A stretch of DNA of 64,000 nt from JBGVSA01 sp049840475 (GCA_049840475.1 JASGKX010000003.1:992001-1056000), one strand, 5' to 3'; numbered from the stretch's first letter, positions 32,992 through 42,272 are shown. The notes: a model not told the origin generated them from the sequence alone. Numbers and translations are program-made.

Positions 32992-34028
32992 CCGCGTCCT
33001 CTCTGGTATCGCGCCACGGCGCGGTTGTGCTCTTCCAGCGTGCGTGAAAACTCGCTGCTGCCATTGCCGCGCGAGACAAAGTAGTAGTACGGCGTGGCCG
33101 GCGGATTAAGTACCGCGCGCAAAGCGGCCACTCCGGGCATCGCCACGGGCGTGGGCGGCAAGCCGCGACGGGTATAGCTGTTGTACGGCGTATCGGTTTG
33201 CAGATCCTGCTTGCGCAGGTTGCCGGCATAGGCCTCGCCCATGCCGTAGATGACCGTCGGATCGCTCTGCAGCGGCATGCCCGCGCGCAGACGATTGATG
33301 AATACCGAAGCCACGTTCTCGCGGTCCTGCGGCAAGCCGGTTTCTTTCTCGACGACCGAGGCCAGGATCAGGGCTTCATATGGCGTCGCCAGCGGCAGGT
33401 TGGGCGCACGGCGTTCCCATTCGCGCTGGAGGATTTTCTCCATCTGCTGGTGCGCGCGCCTGAGCACTTCAAAATCGCTCGAACCCCGCGACACGAAGTA
33501 GGTATCGGGAAAGAACAGACCTTCCGGGTGCGCCTCGGGAATGTCGAGCCGTGCGAGGACTTCGGCGTCGGGCAGGCCCATCGAATCGTGTCGCAGGTCG
33601 GGGCTACCGTCGATCGCCGCGCGCATGCGGCGGATGTTCCAGCCTTCGATGATGGCCACTTCAGCGTATGAGGTCGAACCTGCGGTGAGCAACTCGATCA
33701 GTTCCCACGGCGAAATGCCAGCCGCAATCTGATAGTTGCCTGCCTTGACGCGATTGGCGTGGCCGGACAATCGGGCGAGCCACGTGAGGATTGTCGGCTC
33801 CACGCCGATGCCGGCGCTGGCGACCTGACGCGACACTTCGCGCATGGTGCTGCCGCGTAGCACTTCAACGTTGACGACGGGTTGCGTTTGCGGCAAGGGA
33901 CGCGTCGCGTAATACGCGAGCGCACCTGCCGCGATCACGACAAGTGCAATGACTGTTTTAAGCAATGCGGAAAACAAGCGCAGCATTGGAACCGAAGCAG
34001 GAATAAGATGACGAACAGAACGCAACAA
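32988..34028 (-). CDS. mltG: endolytic murein transglycosylase MltG (YceG-like)
   Basis: 346 residues from 34028; an internal ATG at 33986 (MLRLFSALLK) is a reasonable alternative start. A single N-terminal membrane segment (VIALVVIAAGALAYY) anchors the protein. The periplasmic YceG domain carries LASVVEKETGLPQDRENVASVFINRL with the catalytic Glu, and SDPTVIYG...DTPYNSYTRRGLPPTPVAMPG. It cleaves nascent glycan strands and sets their length. It is divergent from ygfZ. Confidence 0.93.
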   Translation of the reverse strand: MLRSVRHLIPASVPMLRLFSALLKTVIALVVIAAGALAYYATRPLPQTQPVVNVEVLRGSTMREVSRQVASAGIGVEPTILTWLARLSGHANRVKAGNYQIAAGISPWELIELLTAGSTSYAEVAIIEGWNIRRMRAAIDGSPDLRHDSMGLPDAEVLARLDIPEAHPEGLFFPDTYFVSRGSSDFEVLRRAHQQMEKILQREWERRAPNLPLATPYEALILASVVEKETGLPQDRENVASVFINRLRAGMPLQSDPTVIYGMGEAYAGNLRKQDLQTDTPYNSYTRRGLPPTPVAMPGVAALRAVLNPPATPYYYFVSRGNGSSEFSRTLEEHNRAVARYQRGRG

Positions 34029-34071
34029 ACCAACACGGCCGGCGCCAATCGGGCCACCAAGCCAAGCGCCC

Positions 34072-34077
34072 TATAAT
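34072..34077 (+). promoter_or_regulatory. candidate -10 element for ygfZ
   Basis: A perfect TATAAT is 58 bases before the ygfZ start in the divergent gap with mltG. The -35 is not convincing. Confidence 0.35.
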
Positions 34078-34135
34078 AACGGAAAGCCGTCCGGCGCTCG
34101 CCGGCACTCCCCACGAATCGGTATCGGAAGCAAGC

Positions 34136-35170
34136 ATGCAGTCACCCTGGTTGGTATTTCTCGATGAAATCGGCGCCCGCTTCGAAGAAGGTCAGGCGGG
34201 CATCATGCATTTTGGCGCCGTCGAAGACGAGGTACAGGCGGCGGCCACCACGACCGTCATCACGCCCCTCACCCATCGCGGACTGATGCGCGCGGAAGGC
34301 GAGGACGCTGCAGCCTTCCTGCACAACCTCACGTCAAACGACGTCAAGAACCTCGCGCTCCATCGCGCCCACTACGACAGCTTCAATAGCCCCAAGGGCC
34401 GCATGCTGGCGACATTCCTCGTGTGGCGCGATCAATCCGGCTTTTTCCTGCAGGCATCGGCCGATCTCTTGGCGGCCATGCACAAGAAGCTCTCCATGTA
34501 TGTGTTGCGCTCCAAGGTGCGCCTGACCAACCCGACGCACGACTATGCGGTGATCGGTTTATCCGGCGCCGGCACGGCCCATGCGCTCGACGCAGCCGGA
34601 CTGGCGCTGCCGCCCGAATCGATGAGCGTCACGCAGGGTCAGGTGCAAGTCATCCGCCTCGATGGCGCCCGCGCAGAGATCGTCGTGCCCGTGGCCCAGG
34701 CCGCCGACATCTGGAAGAAACTCGCCAGCCAGGGCGCGCGCCCGGTGGGTTCCATTGCATGGAATTGGCTCGACATCCGTGCAGGAGTGCCTTGGATCAC
34801 CAGCGCAACGCAGGAAGAATTCGTCGCACAGATGGTGAACTTTGAACTCATCGGCGGCGTGAACTTCCAGAAGGGTTGCTATCCTGGGCAGGAAATCGTC
34901 GCCCGCACGCAGTACCTGGGCAAGCTCAAGAAACGCATGTTCTTCGCGCATTTGTCCGAAGGTTCGGCCAGCGCGGGGGACGATCTGTATTCGGCAGGCT
35001 TTGGGGAGCAGTCCTGTGGCAAGGTGTTGTCGGTCGCGCCGTCGCCGCAGGGTGGCTACGATTTGCTGGCAGTCGTGCAGATTTCCAGCCGCGAGAGCGA
35101 CGACGTCAGCGTCGGTACGCCGGGCGGCCCGCGCCTGACGTTCGGCACTCTGCCCTACACGGTCAGTTGA
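34136..35170 (+). CDS. ygfZ: tRNA-modifying / Fe-S assembly protein YgfZ
   Basis: 344 residues. This folate-binding GcvT-like protein is needed for the activity of certain Fe-S enzymes such as MiaB. The YgfZ signature K-G-C-Y-x-G-Q-E is seen in FQKGCYPGQEIVARTQYLG (about residues 244-262). The N-terminal part has the aminomethyltransferase-like fold (GLMRAEGEDAAAFLHNLTSND). GGAAG lies 6 bases upstream of the ATG. Confidence 0.92.
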   Translation: MQSPWLVFLDEIGARFEEGQAGIMHFGAVEDEVQAAATTTVITPLTHRGLMRAEGEDAAAFLHNLTSNDVKNLALHRAHYDSFNSPKGRMLATFLVWRDQSGFFLQASADLLAAMHKKLSMYVLRSKVRLTNPTHDYAVIGLSGAGTAHALDAAGLALPPESMSVTQGQVQVIRLDGARAEIVVPVAQAADIWKKLASQGARPVGSIAWNWLDIRAGVPWITSATQEEFVAQMVNFELIGGVNFQKGCYPGQEIVARTQYLGKLKKRMFFAHLSEGSASAGDDLYSAGFGEQSCGKVLSVAPSPQGGYDLLAVVQISSRESDDVSVGTPGGPRLTFGTLPYTVS

Positions 35171-35312
35171 GCCGAAGGCAGGCTACGCTTGGAATCGTGA
35201 TACACGCGTCGCCGGCGGCAAACCCGGCGAGCGTCAGGCCGCAGCGGGCTGGCAGCATCGGCCCGCACCGTGCGGCACGATGACTGAGAACAGGCCTTGG
35301 AGGGAGCCAGAC

Positions 35313-35606
35313 ATGATTTCAGGACTCTATATCTACTACTGCGTTGCACCCGAAAAGACGCGCGAAGCGCGCAGCGCCGTGCTGTCCATGCTCGAAGCGG
35401 TGAAATCCGCCTCCGGCGTACAGGGGCGCCTGCTGTGTCGAATGGAAGACTGCAACACGTGGATGGAAGTCTACGACCCGGTCGACAACGCCGGGCGCTT
35501 GCTCGACACCATCGACCAGGCCGTGCGTGACGCTGGCGTCATGGACTACCTGTTGCCGGGCACCCGGCGACACACGGAGCAGTTCGTGCCGCACGACGGA
35601 CGCTGA
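35313..35606 (+). CDS. DUF4936 family protein
   Basis: 97 residues from the ATG at 35313, which is preceded by GGAGGGAG; the open frame from 35280 lacks such a site. The sequence MISGLYIYYCVAPEKTREAR and WMEVYDPV matches a small betaproteobacterial family of unknown function (DUF4936), often next to ygfZ. The fold resembles ferredoxin-like dimeric alpha/beta barrels. No function can be assigned. Confidence 0.8.
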   Translation: MISGLYIYYCVAPEKTREARSAVLSMLEAVKSASGVQGRLLCRMEDCNTWMEVYDPVDNAGRLLDTIDQAVRDAGVMDYLLPGTRRHTEQFVPHDGR

Positions 35607-35617
35607 ACGAACACCGC

Positions 35618-35636
35618 GGCGGGCGCTCCGCCCGCC
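35618..35636. terminator. GC-rich hairpin between convergent genes
   Basis: A perfect 8-bp stem (35618-35625 with 35629-35636) with a 3-base loop has no T run on either strand. It lies between the DUF4936 gene and the GNAT gene and may act as a weak or Rho-assisted terminator. Confidence 0.4.
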
Positions 35637-36059
35637 TCAGCGCAAGACTTTCCGCATCACGATGTGGTCGATGCCGGCTTCGTCGAACACTTCGCCCTCA
35701 GGCTCGAATCCGAGCGACACATAAAACGGCTGTGCCTGAACCTGGGCGTTCAGCACGATTTCCGCCATGCCACGAGCCGTGGCCAGCTCCATCAAACGCA
35801 GCATCATTGCGCGGCCTACGCCAGTGCCGCGTGCGACGCGACGCACTGCCAGGCGGCCGATATGGCCGTCGGCCAGCAGACGGCCCGTGCCGACAGCAGC
35901 ACCGTCACCCAGCGCCAGCACATGCAGGCTTATCGGGTCGTGCTCGTCCAGCTCAATTTCTTCGGGCACGCCCTGCTCCACCACGAAGACCTCATGTCGG
36001 ATGGCATAGGCCTGCTCGCCCAGCGCGGCCCAATCGCCGCTTTGCAGCGTCAACTTCAT
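35637..36059 (-). CDS. GNAT family N-acetyltransferase (ElaA-like)
   Basis: 140 residues. The acetyl-CoA-binding motif A reads IGRLAVRRVARGTGVGRAMMLRLM, and the C-terminal FYVSLGFEPEGEVFDEAGIDHIVM is typical of the ElaA/YjcF subgroup. The start RHEVFVVEQGVPEEIELDEHD is also typical of that group. The substrate is unknown. It overlaps the L,D-transpeptidase gene by 4 bases. Confidence 0.88.
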   Translation of the reverse strand: MKLTLQSGDWAALGEQAYAIRHEVFVVEQGVPEEIELDEHDPISLHVLALGDGAAVGTGRLLADGHIGRLAVRRVARGTGVGRAMMLRLMELATARGMAEIVLNAQVQAQPFYVSLGFEPEGEVFDEAGIDHIVMRKVLR

Positions 36060-36535
36060 TCTTCGATATCCACCACAGAAAATGCGGGCAGGAGTTCAAA
36101 CAGTTCAATGACGTCGTCATTGCGCATGCGAATACAGCCATGTGAGCCCGGTACGCCCATCGGCTCAGTGTCAGGAGTGCCGTGGATGTAAATGTAACGG
36201 CGCATGGTGTCGACATTGCCAAGGCGATTAAAACCAACCTCGGTCCCTGACAGCCAGAGAATGCGCGACAAAATCCAGTCGCGTGTCGGCTCGGCCTGTG
36301 CTGCGGCTGGCGTCCAGACCTCACCAGTTGGCCGACGAGCACGGAACACCGCATTGCGCGGTTGCCCGGCACCAACACGTGCACGCACGATGTGGTGCCC
36401 ACGCGGTGTGCGTTGGCTGCCCGCCAGTTCGCCCGCGCCATTGGCGGCCGTCGACACGCGATATCGGCGGATACGCACGCCCTGTTCATCGAACAGATCG
36501 AGCGATTGATCGCCGATGCTCACGCGCGCGCGCAT
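36056..36535 (-). CDS. L,D-transpeptidase (YkuD domain) without signal peptide
   Basis: 159 residues from the ATG at 36535, which overlaps the tadA stop (TAATG). The YkuD catalytic motif is complete: IHGTPDTEPMGVPGSHGCIRM with the nucleophile Cys. Such enzymes make 3-3 crosslinks or attach proteins to peptidoglycan. No Sec or lipoprotein signal is visible even in the longer frame, which is odd for an enzyme whose usual substrate is periplasmic. Export by another route, or a cytoplasmic role, is possible. Confidence 0.85.
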   Translation of the reverse strand: MRARVSIGDQSLDLFDEQGVRIRRYRVSTAANGAGELAGSQRTPRGHHIVRARVGAGQPRNAVFRARRPTGEVWTPAAAQAEPTRDWILSRILWLSGTEVGFNRLGNVDTMRRYIYIHGTPDTEPMGVPGSHGCIRMRNDDVIELFELLPAFSVVDIEE

Positions 36536-37005
36536 TACGCAGTCATCGTCCGGTTGCGACGCGCAGCAAAAAAGCTCGACAACAGTTGGCCGCATTCGTC
36601 GGCCAGCACGCCGCCTTCGGCCTGCGCGTGATGATTGAGCCGCGGCTCACTGAAAAGATCGAGCACGCTGCCCGCCACGCCAGTCTTGGGGTCCCGCGCA
36701 CCAAACACCACGCGGCCAATGCGTGCGTGGATGATGGCACCCGTGCACATCATGCAAGGCTCCAGCGTCACATAGAGTTCGCAACCGGGCATGCGGTAAT
36801 TCGACAGTGCGCGGGCGGCATCGCGCAGCGCCATCACCTCGGCATGCGCCGTAGGGTCATGGCGCCCGATCGGTTGGTTGAACCCGCGGCCGACGATCTG
36901 TCCTTCGAATACCACGATGGCCCCGACAGGCACCTCGTCGACGCTCCCGGCTTCGCGCGCCAGTTCGAGTGCGGCGCGCATGAAGAATTCGTCCTGCTCA
37001 GTCAT
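36535..37005 (-). CDS. tadA: tRNA-specific adenosine deaminase TadA
   Basis: 156 residues from the ATG at 37005 (MTEQDEFFMRAALELAREAG). It converts adenosine 34 of tRNA-Arg to inosine. The zinc and proton-shuttle motifs are DPTAHAEVMALR and TLEPCMMCTGAIIHARIGRVVFGARDPKTGVAGS. It overlaps the small membrane protein gene by 8 bases and the L,D-transpeptidase gene by one base. Confidence 0.93.
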   Translation of the reverse strand: MTEQDEFFMRAALELAREAGSVDEVPVGAIVVFEGQIVGRGFNQPIGRHDPTAHAEVMALRDAARALSNYRMPGCELYVTLEPCMMCTGAIIHARIGRVVFGARDPKTGVAGSVLDLFSEPRLNHHAQAEGGVLADECGQLLSSFFAARRNRTMTA

Positions 37006-37222
37006 GCACCACCTGTACAGGTCGCGTAGGGCGCCGTTTGATGCGCGCAAAAACAAGCGCCAGCACCGCAAACAGCAACTCGTCGATAAAGGGGATGAAA
37101 TCTGGAATCAGCAGGTCGAACACGAACAGGCATACAAAAAGCAGGAACAACTGCGGAAAGCGCAGGCCTTGCGCGTAACGCAGAATGAAGTTCGGCAGAA
37201 TCGCCGTTATAAATTTGGGCAC
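36998..37222 (-). CDS. small membrane protein, DUF6116-like
   Basis: 74 residues from a GTG at 37222 preceded by GGGAA; the frame is open to 37261. The start PKFITAILPNFILRYAQGLRFP, followed by two hydrophobic segments (QLFLLFVCLFVFDLLIP and ELLFAVLALVFA) and a basic C-terminus, fits the DUF6116 family of small inner-membrane proteins. It is the first gene of an overlapping unit with tadA. Function unknown. Confidence 0.7.
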   Translation of the reverse strand: MPKFITAILPNFILRYAQGLRFPQLFLLFVCLFVFDLLIPDFIPFIDELLFAVLALVFARIKRRPTRPVQVVHD

Positions 37223-37318
37223 GTCAATTTCCCGTGGTGTGATCAACAGGTGGACGCGCAAGGCGCGGACCCCGTTCCCGCCAAATTACCACAACGTGTT
37301 GCAAGCGCGCACCGCCGC

Positions 37319-38014
37319 CTAGCCCCCTGCCCTAGCGTCGGTGCGGGCGGCCTCGTCGATGGCCCGGCTCTCCAGCACGCCGCCGGGCGCACCACGGCGT
37401 ACCAGATTCAGCATCGCCCGGCCAATCACCTCGGTGGTCAGGACTGAACCGGGCCACAAACGCCTCGCCAGCGGCAGCAAAGGCGCAACCACCCCATAGA
37501 ACACGCGATACGCGCGAGTGCGCGAGCGTGCCCCGTGCAGCGGCTGGATGATGCCGGGGCGAAACACATACACCGCCCCGAAGGGCAGCGCGCGCAGGGC
37601 GTTCTCCGTCCTGCCGCGGACCCGCGCCCACATCACCTTGCCGCGCTCACTGGCGTCCGCGCCTGCACCGGACATGTACACGAAGCGCATGCCCGGATTG
37701 AGCCGCAGCAACGTGCGCGCCACGTGCAGCGTCAGATCGAACGTAACGCGCGTGTATGCCTCCTCGGACATGCCGGATGACGTCGCCCCGAGGCAGAAGA
37801 AGCAGGCATCCACATCACGCAAGGCGGTCTCGATGGCATGCAGGTCCATCAGGTCGGGCACCGTCACGTCGTGCAACTTGGCGTGTTGCGTGCCGACACC
37901 GCTGCGCCCGACGGTCACGACTTCGGCGACGTCTTCTGCCAGCAGGCATTCGCGCAGCACGCCCTGCCCGAGCATGCCGGTGGCGCCAAGAACGACAATC
38001 TTCATGGGGAGCAT
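37319..38014 (-). CDS. NAD(P)-binding Rossmann-fold protein (epimerase/NmrA-like)
   Basis: About 231 residues; the start is either MLPMKIVV at 38014 or MKIVV at 38005, neither with a strong ribosome site. The motif KIVVLGATGMLGQGV is the GxxGxxG dinucleotide-binding loop. ACFFCLGATSSGMSEEAYTRVTFDLT and FVYMSGAGADASERG follow the HTATIP2/YbjT-like atypical SDR pattern. No membrane segments. Substrate unknown. Divergent from the alpha/beta hydrolase gene, with 230 bases holding no other recognised feature. Confidence 0.75.
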   Translation of the reverse strand: MLPMKIVVLGATGMLGQGVLRECLLAEDVAEVVTVGRSGVGTQHAKLHDVTVPDLMDLHAIETALRDVDACFFCLGATSSGMSEEAYTRVTFDLTLHVARTLLRLNPGMRFVYMSGAGADASERGKVMWARVRGRTENALRALPFGAVYVFRPGIIQPLHGARSRTRAYRVFYGVVAPLLPLARRLWPGSVLTTEVIGRAMLNLVRRGAPGGVLESRAIDEAARTDARAGG

Positions 38015-38244
38015 GGCTTCGCTAGGCAAGGAATTCTCCGGGGATCGATCGTGGGCCCCGACACGGCAGTGGCCGGGCACACGGCGCCGCCAAGCATAGC
38101 CGCTCCCTGCACGTTACGGCGTACCCGGGCATGACTTCGGGGCACTGGCTTTATCGCGAATCTCACCTATTACACAAGATGCGGTCTTTCCGCTGCATCG
38201 CAACATCCCCTTCCCCTGCAATACCCCCGACAGGAGTCTGAGAG

Positions 38245-39066
38245 ATGCCGACGATCACCACCAAGGATGGCACGCAAATCTATTACAAGGACTGGGGCTC
38301 CGGGCAACCGGTCGTCTTCAGCCATGGCTGGCCGCTGACCGCCGACGCGTGGGAGGACCAGATGCAGTTCCTCGCCGGCCACGGCTACCGCTGCATCGCT
38401 CACGACCGCCGCGGCCACGGACGATCCGGTCAGCCCTGGAGCGGCAACGAGATGGACACCTATGCGGCCGATCTCGACGAACTTGTGACCGCACTGGACC
38501 TGAAAAACACCATCCATATCGGCCACTCCACTGGCGGCGGCGAAGCGGCACGCTACGTCGCCCGCTATGGCAAGGGGCGCGTCACCAAGCTTGTGCTGAT
38601 CGGAGCCGTGCCGCCGATCATGCTCCAGACCGACGCCTACCCTGGCGGTCTGCCGATGAAGGTGTTCGACGACATCCGTGCCGGCGTGCTCAACGACCGC
38701 TCGCAATTCTTCAAGGACCTGACCACGCCCTTTTACGGCGCCAACCGCCCTGGCTCGCAGGTCAGCCAGGGGCTGCGCGACAGCTTCTGGCTGCAGGGCA
38801 TGTTGGGTGGCCTCAAGAGCGAATACGACTGCATCGCCGCTTTCTCGGCAACCGACTTCACCGAAGACCTCAAACGCATCGACGTGCCCACGCTCGTCAT
38901 GCATGGCGATGACGATCAGATCGTCCCCATCGGCAACTCGGCACTGCTCACCGCCAAGCTCATCCCGAAAGCCACGCTCAAGGTGTATCCGGGTTACGAC
39001 CATGGCATGTGCTCCACCCACAAGAATGAAATCAACGCGGACCTGTTGGCGTTCATAAAGGGATAG
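38245..39066 (+). CDS. alpha/beta hydrolase, non-heme chloroperoxidase type
   Basis: 273 residues with AGGAG 9 bases upstream. The triad is visible: the nucleophile in IHIGHSTGGGEAARYVARYG (Ser about 97), the acid in LVMHGDDDQIVP and the His in YDHGMCST. HGWPLTADAWEDQM and AHDRRGHGRSGQPW are typical of bacterial cofactor-free haloperoxidases/esterases. Physiological substrate unknown. The next hydrolase follows after 31 bases. Confidence 0.88.
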   Translation: MPTITTKDGTQIYYKDWGSGQPVVFSHGWPLTADAWEDQMQFLAGHGYRCIAHDRRGHGRSGQPWSGNEMDTYAADLDELVTALDLKNTIHIGHSTGGGEAARYVARYGKGRVTKLVLIGAVPPIMLQTDAYPGGLPMKVFDDIRAGVLNDRSQFFKDLTTPFYGANRPGSQVSQGLRDSFWLQGMLGGLKSEYDCIAAFSATDFTEDLKRIDVPTLVMHGDDDQIVPIGNSALLTAKLIPKATLKVYPGYDHGMCSTHKNEINADLLAFIKG

Positions 39067-39097
39067 CGCGCCTGCGCGTCCGACGGAGAACACAACA

Positions 39098-39934
39098 ATG
39101 TCCAGAACCATCATCCTGATCCACGGTGCGTGGCTCACGCCCGCGTCGTGGACACGTTTTCGGGAACGCTACGAAGCACAGGGCTACCGTGTGCTGGCGC
39201 CGGCATGGCCGCTGATGGAGCGCCCCGTCACGCAACTGCGATCGATGCCCGACTCGGGGCTGGCCTCGCTCGGCATCAGAGACATCGTCGACCGCTACGA
39301 ACGCCTCATCCGGGTGCAGGCCGAAGCGCCGATCCTCATCGGGCACTCCTTCGGCGGCCTGTTCGTGCAGCTATTGCTGGATCGTGGCCTTGGTGCGGCC
39401 GGTGTAGCCATATCGCCCGCGCCGCCCTTTGGCGTGTTGCCCGCGCCGCGCGCCGTATGGAGTAGCCGCCGCGTATTCGCGCACGTGAGCGGATGGCATC
39501 GCGTAGCCAGCATGGGCTACCGCAGCTTCGCGCAGGATTTCGCCCAGACTTTGCCCGAGACCGAAAAACCCGCCGCCTATTACGCGCACATAGTGCCCGC
39601 GCCGGGCCGCATCTTCTTCGAAGCCGCCCTCGGCGTGCACACTGCCGTCGGTTTCGACAACCCGGTTCGACCACCGCTGCTACTGATCGCCGCCGAGTAC
39701 GACCGAACGGTCACGCCGGGCATGGTGCGCGCCAACTTCCGCAAGCAGTACCGCACAGATACGCCGACGGCCATTCACGAATTTGCCGACCGCTCGCACT
39801 GGCTATGCAACGAAACCGGCTGGCAGGCAGTCGCCGATCTCGCACTGCACTGGAGCGTCGGCAAGGCGCGCAACGACCAGCCTGCAGTGCGCGAGGGCGC
39901 ATCCGAAGACATGCCGCTGCCCCTGCCCGCCTGA
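39098..39934 (+). CDS. alpha/beta hydrolase
   Basis: 278 residues. The N-terminal oxyanion region IILIHGAWLTPASWTRF, the nucleophile elbow LIGHSFGGLFVQLLLDRGL, the acid region LLIAAEYDRTVTP and the His in DRSHWLCNE complete the triad. The family is broad (esterases, lipases, dehalogenase-like) and the substrate cannot be told. It is in tandem with the chloroperoxidase-type hydrolase, with GGAGA before the start. Confidence 0.85.
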   Translation: MSRTIILIHGAWLTPASWTRFRERYEAQGYRVLAPAWPLMERPVTQLRSMPDSGLASLGIRDIVDRYERLIRVQAEAPILIGHSFGGLFVQLLLDRGLGAAGVAISPAPPFGVLPAPRAVWSSRRVFAHVSGWHRVASMGYRSFAQDFAQTLPETEKPAAYYAHIVPAPGRIFFEAALGVHTAVGFDNPVRPPLLLIAAEYDRTVTPGMVRANFRKQYRTDTPTAIHEFADRSHWLCNETGWQAVADLALHWSVGKARNDQPAVREGASEDMPLPLPA

Positions 39935-39979
39935 GCAGCGCACCGCGCAGCCCGGCACTTGGGCGTACACTTGCCGGCC

Positions 39980-40798
39980 ATGAACACCCCCGCCCGGTTC
40001 TGGCGCGACCCCGCCATGCCCCACGTCGAAAGCAGACGCGCCTGCGACAGCCGCGCCTGCTATCGGCCGCACGCACACCCAACCTTTTCGATCGGCGCGG
40101 TCGACGCGGGCAAAAGTCTGTTCACGGGCACGCCCAACGGGCGTGCCACGTTGCTGCCGGGCACGCTCGTGTTGGTGCCACCGCATCGCGTGCACGCCTG
40201 CAATCCCGCGCCGGATTGCACGTGGAGCTACCAGATGTTGCACCTCGACGCGCAATGGATGCGCAGCGCGTTGCGCGACGACACACGCACCTCACGCCTC
40301 TGCGGTGACGACGCCCCAGTGCGTCTGATCCAGGACGCGGGCGTCTACGACGCGTTCTGCGCGCTCAACACGCTGCTGTTCTCCCATGCACACGCCGAAG
40401 AAAAGAATGCGGCATTGATCGAGTTCCTTGGTGACTGCGACCACGATGCCGGCCAGGCCATCGATCGCCCCTCCGACGCGGCACGCCATCGGCAACGCAT
40501 CGCACCGCTTCTCAATGCAATGGACGAGGGGTCTTCAGCGCTCTGGCTGTCGCTCGACGAGATGGCCGAGCGCGTCGGGCTCAGCCCGTACCAAACGATC
40601 CGCGCATTCCGTGCAGCCACAGGACTCACGCCGCACGCGTGGCAATTGAACGCGCGCATCAATCTGGCGCGCGCAGGCTTGCGCGAAGGTCAGCCCTTGT
40701 CTGAACTCGCCTACCGTCTGCGCTTCGCCGACCAGAGTCACTTCAACCGCGTCTTCAAATCACTGACCGCCGCGGCGCCTGGGCATTACCGGCGCTGA
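39980..40798 (+). CDS. AraC family transcriptional regulator
   Basis: 272 residues from the ATG at 39980. The N-terminal AraC_binding cupin (CYRPHAHPTFSIGAVDAGKS) senses a ligand. The C-terminal double helix-turn-helix (about 175-272) shows LSPYQTIRAFRAATGLTPHAWQLNARIN and LSELAYRLRFADQSHFNRVFKSLT. This subfamily usually sits beside LysE exporters and controls them; here a LysE gene follows after 70 bases. Confidence 0.9.
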   Translation: MNTPARFWRDPAMPHVESRRACDSRACYRPHAHPTFSIGAVDAGKSLFTGTPNGRATLLPGTLVLVPPHRVHACNPAPDCTWSYQMLHLDAQWMRSALRDDTRTSRLCGDDAPVRLIQDAGVYDAFCALNTLLFSHAHAEEKNAALIEFLGDCDHDAGQAIDRPSDAARHRQRIAPLLNAMDEGSSALWLSLDEMAERVGLSPYQTIRAFRAATGLTPHAWQLNARINLARAGLREGQPLSELAYRLRFADQSHFNRVFKSLTAAAPGHYRR

Positions 40799-40868
40799 CG
40801 CAATTTCGTCCAAGACAGCGCGCGCCGCACTGCAGACACTGCTCCCGTGTTCCTCAAACGGTGTCCGC

Positions 40869-41501
40869 ATGCAGCAGTTCCTCATCGTGGCGACAGCCCA
40901 TTTCCTCGCGTTGCTCTCGCCGGGGCCCGACTTCTTCCTCATCACGCGTACTGCGCTCGCACAGGGCTGGCGACAGGCAAGCGTCGCCTGTCTGGGAATC
41001 GCGCTGGGCAACGGCATCTTCATCGTCGCCGCTTTTGCCGGTGTCGCCGCACTCAGCCGCGATGCGCCGGCCTTCATCGCGCTGGAGTCAGCCGGCTGCA
41101 TTTACCTGCTGTGGCTGGGATACCGATTCGCCCGGTACGCGGGCTCGACACCATTGGACATATCCGCGAGTCATCAAACGCCCACGCGCACGCCTCGCGC
41201 ATCGGTGTGGCAGACCGGCCTGATGGGCCTGCTATCCGCTGTCCTCAACCCGAAGAACGCACTGTTCTACGCCACGCTGGCCGCCATGCTCGGCACTGCA
41301 CACGACAACGTCGGCGTGCGCGTGGTTTACGGCATCTGGATGTTCATGGTCGTGTTGCTATGGGATATCGCCGTTGCGGCCAGCATCGGCAATGCGACGA
41401 TGCGCACGCGCTTTGCCACCGTGCTGCCGTGGATCGAGCGCATCACGGGCGTGGTGCTTTTCATGCTGGGTGCAGGGGTGATCGTGGCGCGACTTGTGTA
41501 A
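40869..41501 (+). CDS. LysE/RhtB family amino-acid exporter
   Basis: 210 residues with six predicted membrane segments. The family motif LLSPGPDFFLITRTALAQGWR is at residues ~15-36, and GLLSAVLNPKNALFYATLAAML holds the conserved NPK. It exports amino acids or similar small molecules; the substrate is not known. It is paired with the AraC regulator just upstream. Confidence 0.9.
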   Translation: MQQFLIVATAHFLALLSPGPDFFLITRTALAQGWRQASVACLGIALGNGIFIVAAFAGVAALSRDAPAFIALESAGCIYLLWLGYRFARYAGSTPLDISASHQTPTRTPRASVWQTGLMGLLSAVLNPKNALFYATLAAMLGTAHDNVGVRVVYGIWMFMVVLLWDIAVAASIGNATMRTRFATVLPWIERITGVVLFMLGAGVIVARLV

Positions 41502-41622
41502 GCAGTGGTCGGGGTACATGCGCTGCTCACAGTCGTTATTCACCTACACGAAATACGGCTCCGGTGCGGCTTGTCGCCCCGCAGACATTACTTCGCGCAG
41601 GCCCAAGGCCAAAGTGGCCGCA

Positions 41623-42213
41623 CTACGATGCGGCGCGCTGGAGCTTTTCTTGCAGCCCGGCTTTCACCGCGTGCCACTCAGTGTCGATGATCGAGAACCT
41701 CACTGAATTGCGCTTGCGGCCATCGGGCATGATCCGTTCGTGCCGAACGATGCCCTCCTGCGTGGCACCCAGGCGCAGTATCGCGGCGCGTGAACGTTCG
41801 TTGAGTTCATCGGTGGTGAATTGAACACGCACGCAGTCCATCGCTTCAAAGGCATGCGTGAGCAGCAGAAACTTGGCTTCGGTGTTGATCGCCGTGCGCT
41901 GGGCCGAGGCAGACAGCCACGTGTGTCCGATTTCGAGCTTGCGGTTGTCACGATCGATCTTCCAGAAGCGCGTCGAACCGACGATGCGCTGGCTGGCTCG
42001 GTCGACCACCACGAATGGCATCACATTCCCCGCCGCCTGACCTGCACGCGCCTTGTCGATGTATGCCTCCAGGGTCTGCGGGCCCGGCACGACGGTGACA
42101 GACAGATTCCAGAGTTCGCCGTCAGCGGCCGCCGCCAGCAAGGCCGGTGCATGATCGTGGCGCAGTGGCAGCAGCTCGACACGGCGGCCGATGAGTGTGG
42201 GCGTTTCAAGCAT
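41623..42213 (-). CDS. GNAT family N-acetyltransferase (RimJ/RimL-like)
   Basis: 196 residues from the ATG at 42213 (MLETPTLIGRRVELLPL); the frame opens at 42258. It has Acetyltransf_3-type features: IVGSTRFWKIDRDNRKLEIGHTWL and AINTEAKFLLLTHAFEAMDCVRVQF, ending in RHERIMPDGRKRNSVRFSI. It resembles RimJ/RimL-like acetyltransferases acting on protein or small-molecule amines. Substrate unknown. Confidence 0.87.
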   Translation of the reverse strand: MLETPTLIGRRVELLPLRHDHAPALLAAAADGELWNLSVTVVPGPQTLEAYIDKARAGQAAGNVMPFVVVDRASQRIVGSTRFWKIDRDNRKLEIGHTWLSASAQRTAINTEAKFLLLTHAFEAMDCVRVQFTTDELNERSRAAILRLGATQEGIVRHERIMPDGRKRNSVRFSIIDTEWHAVKAGLQEKLQRAAS

Positions 42214-42272
42214 GGCGAGCGCAAGTGTGACCAAACGTCGAGCGTAACGCGTTGACAACTCGCGCGCACGCG

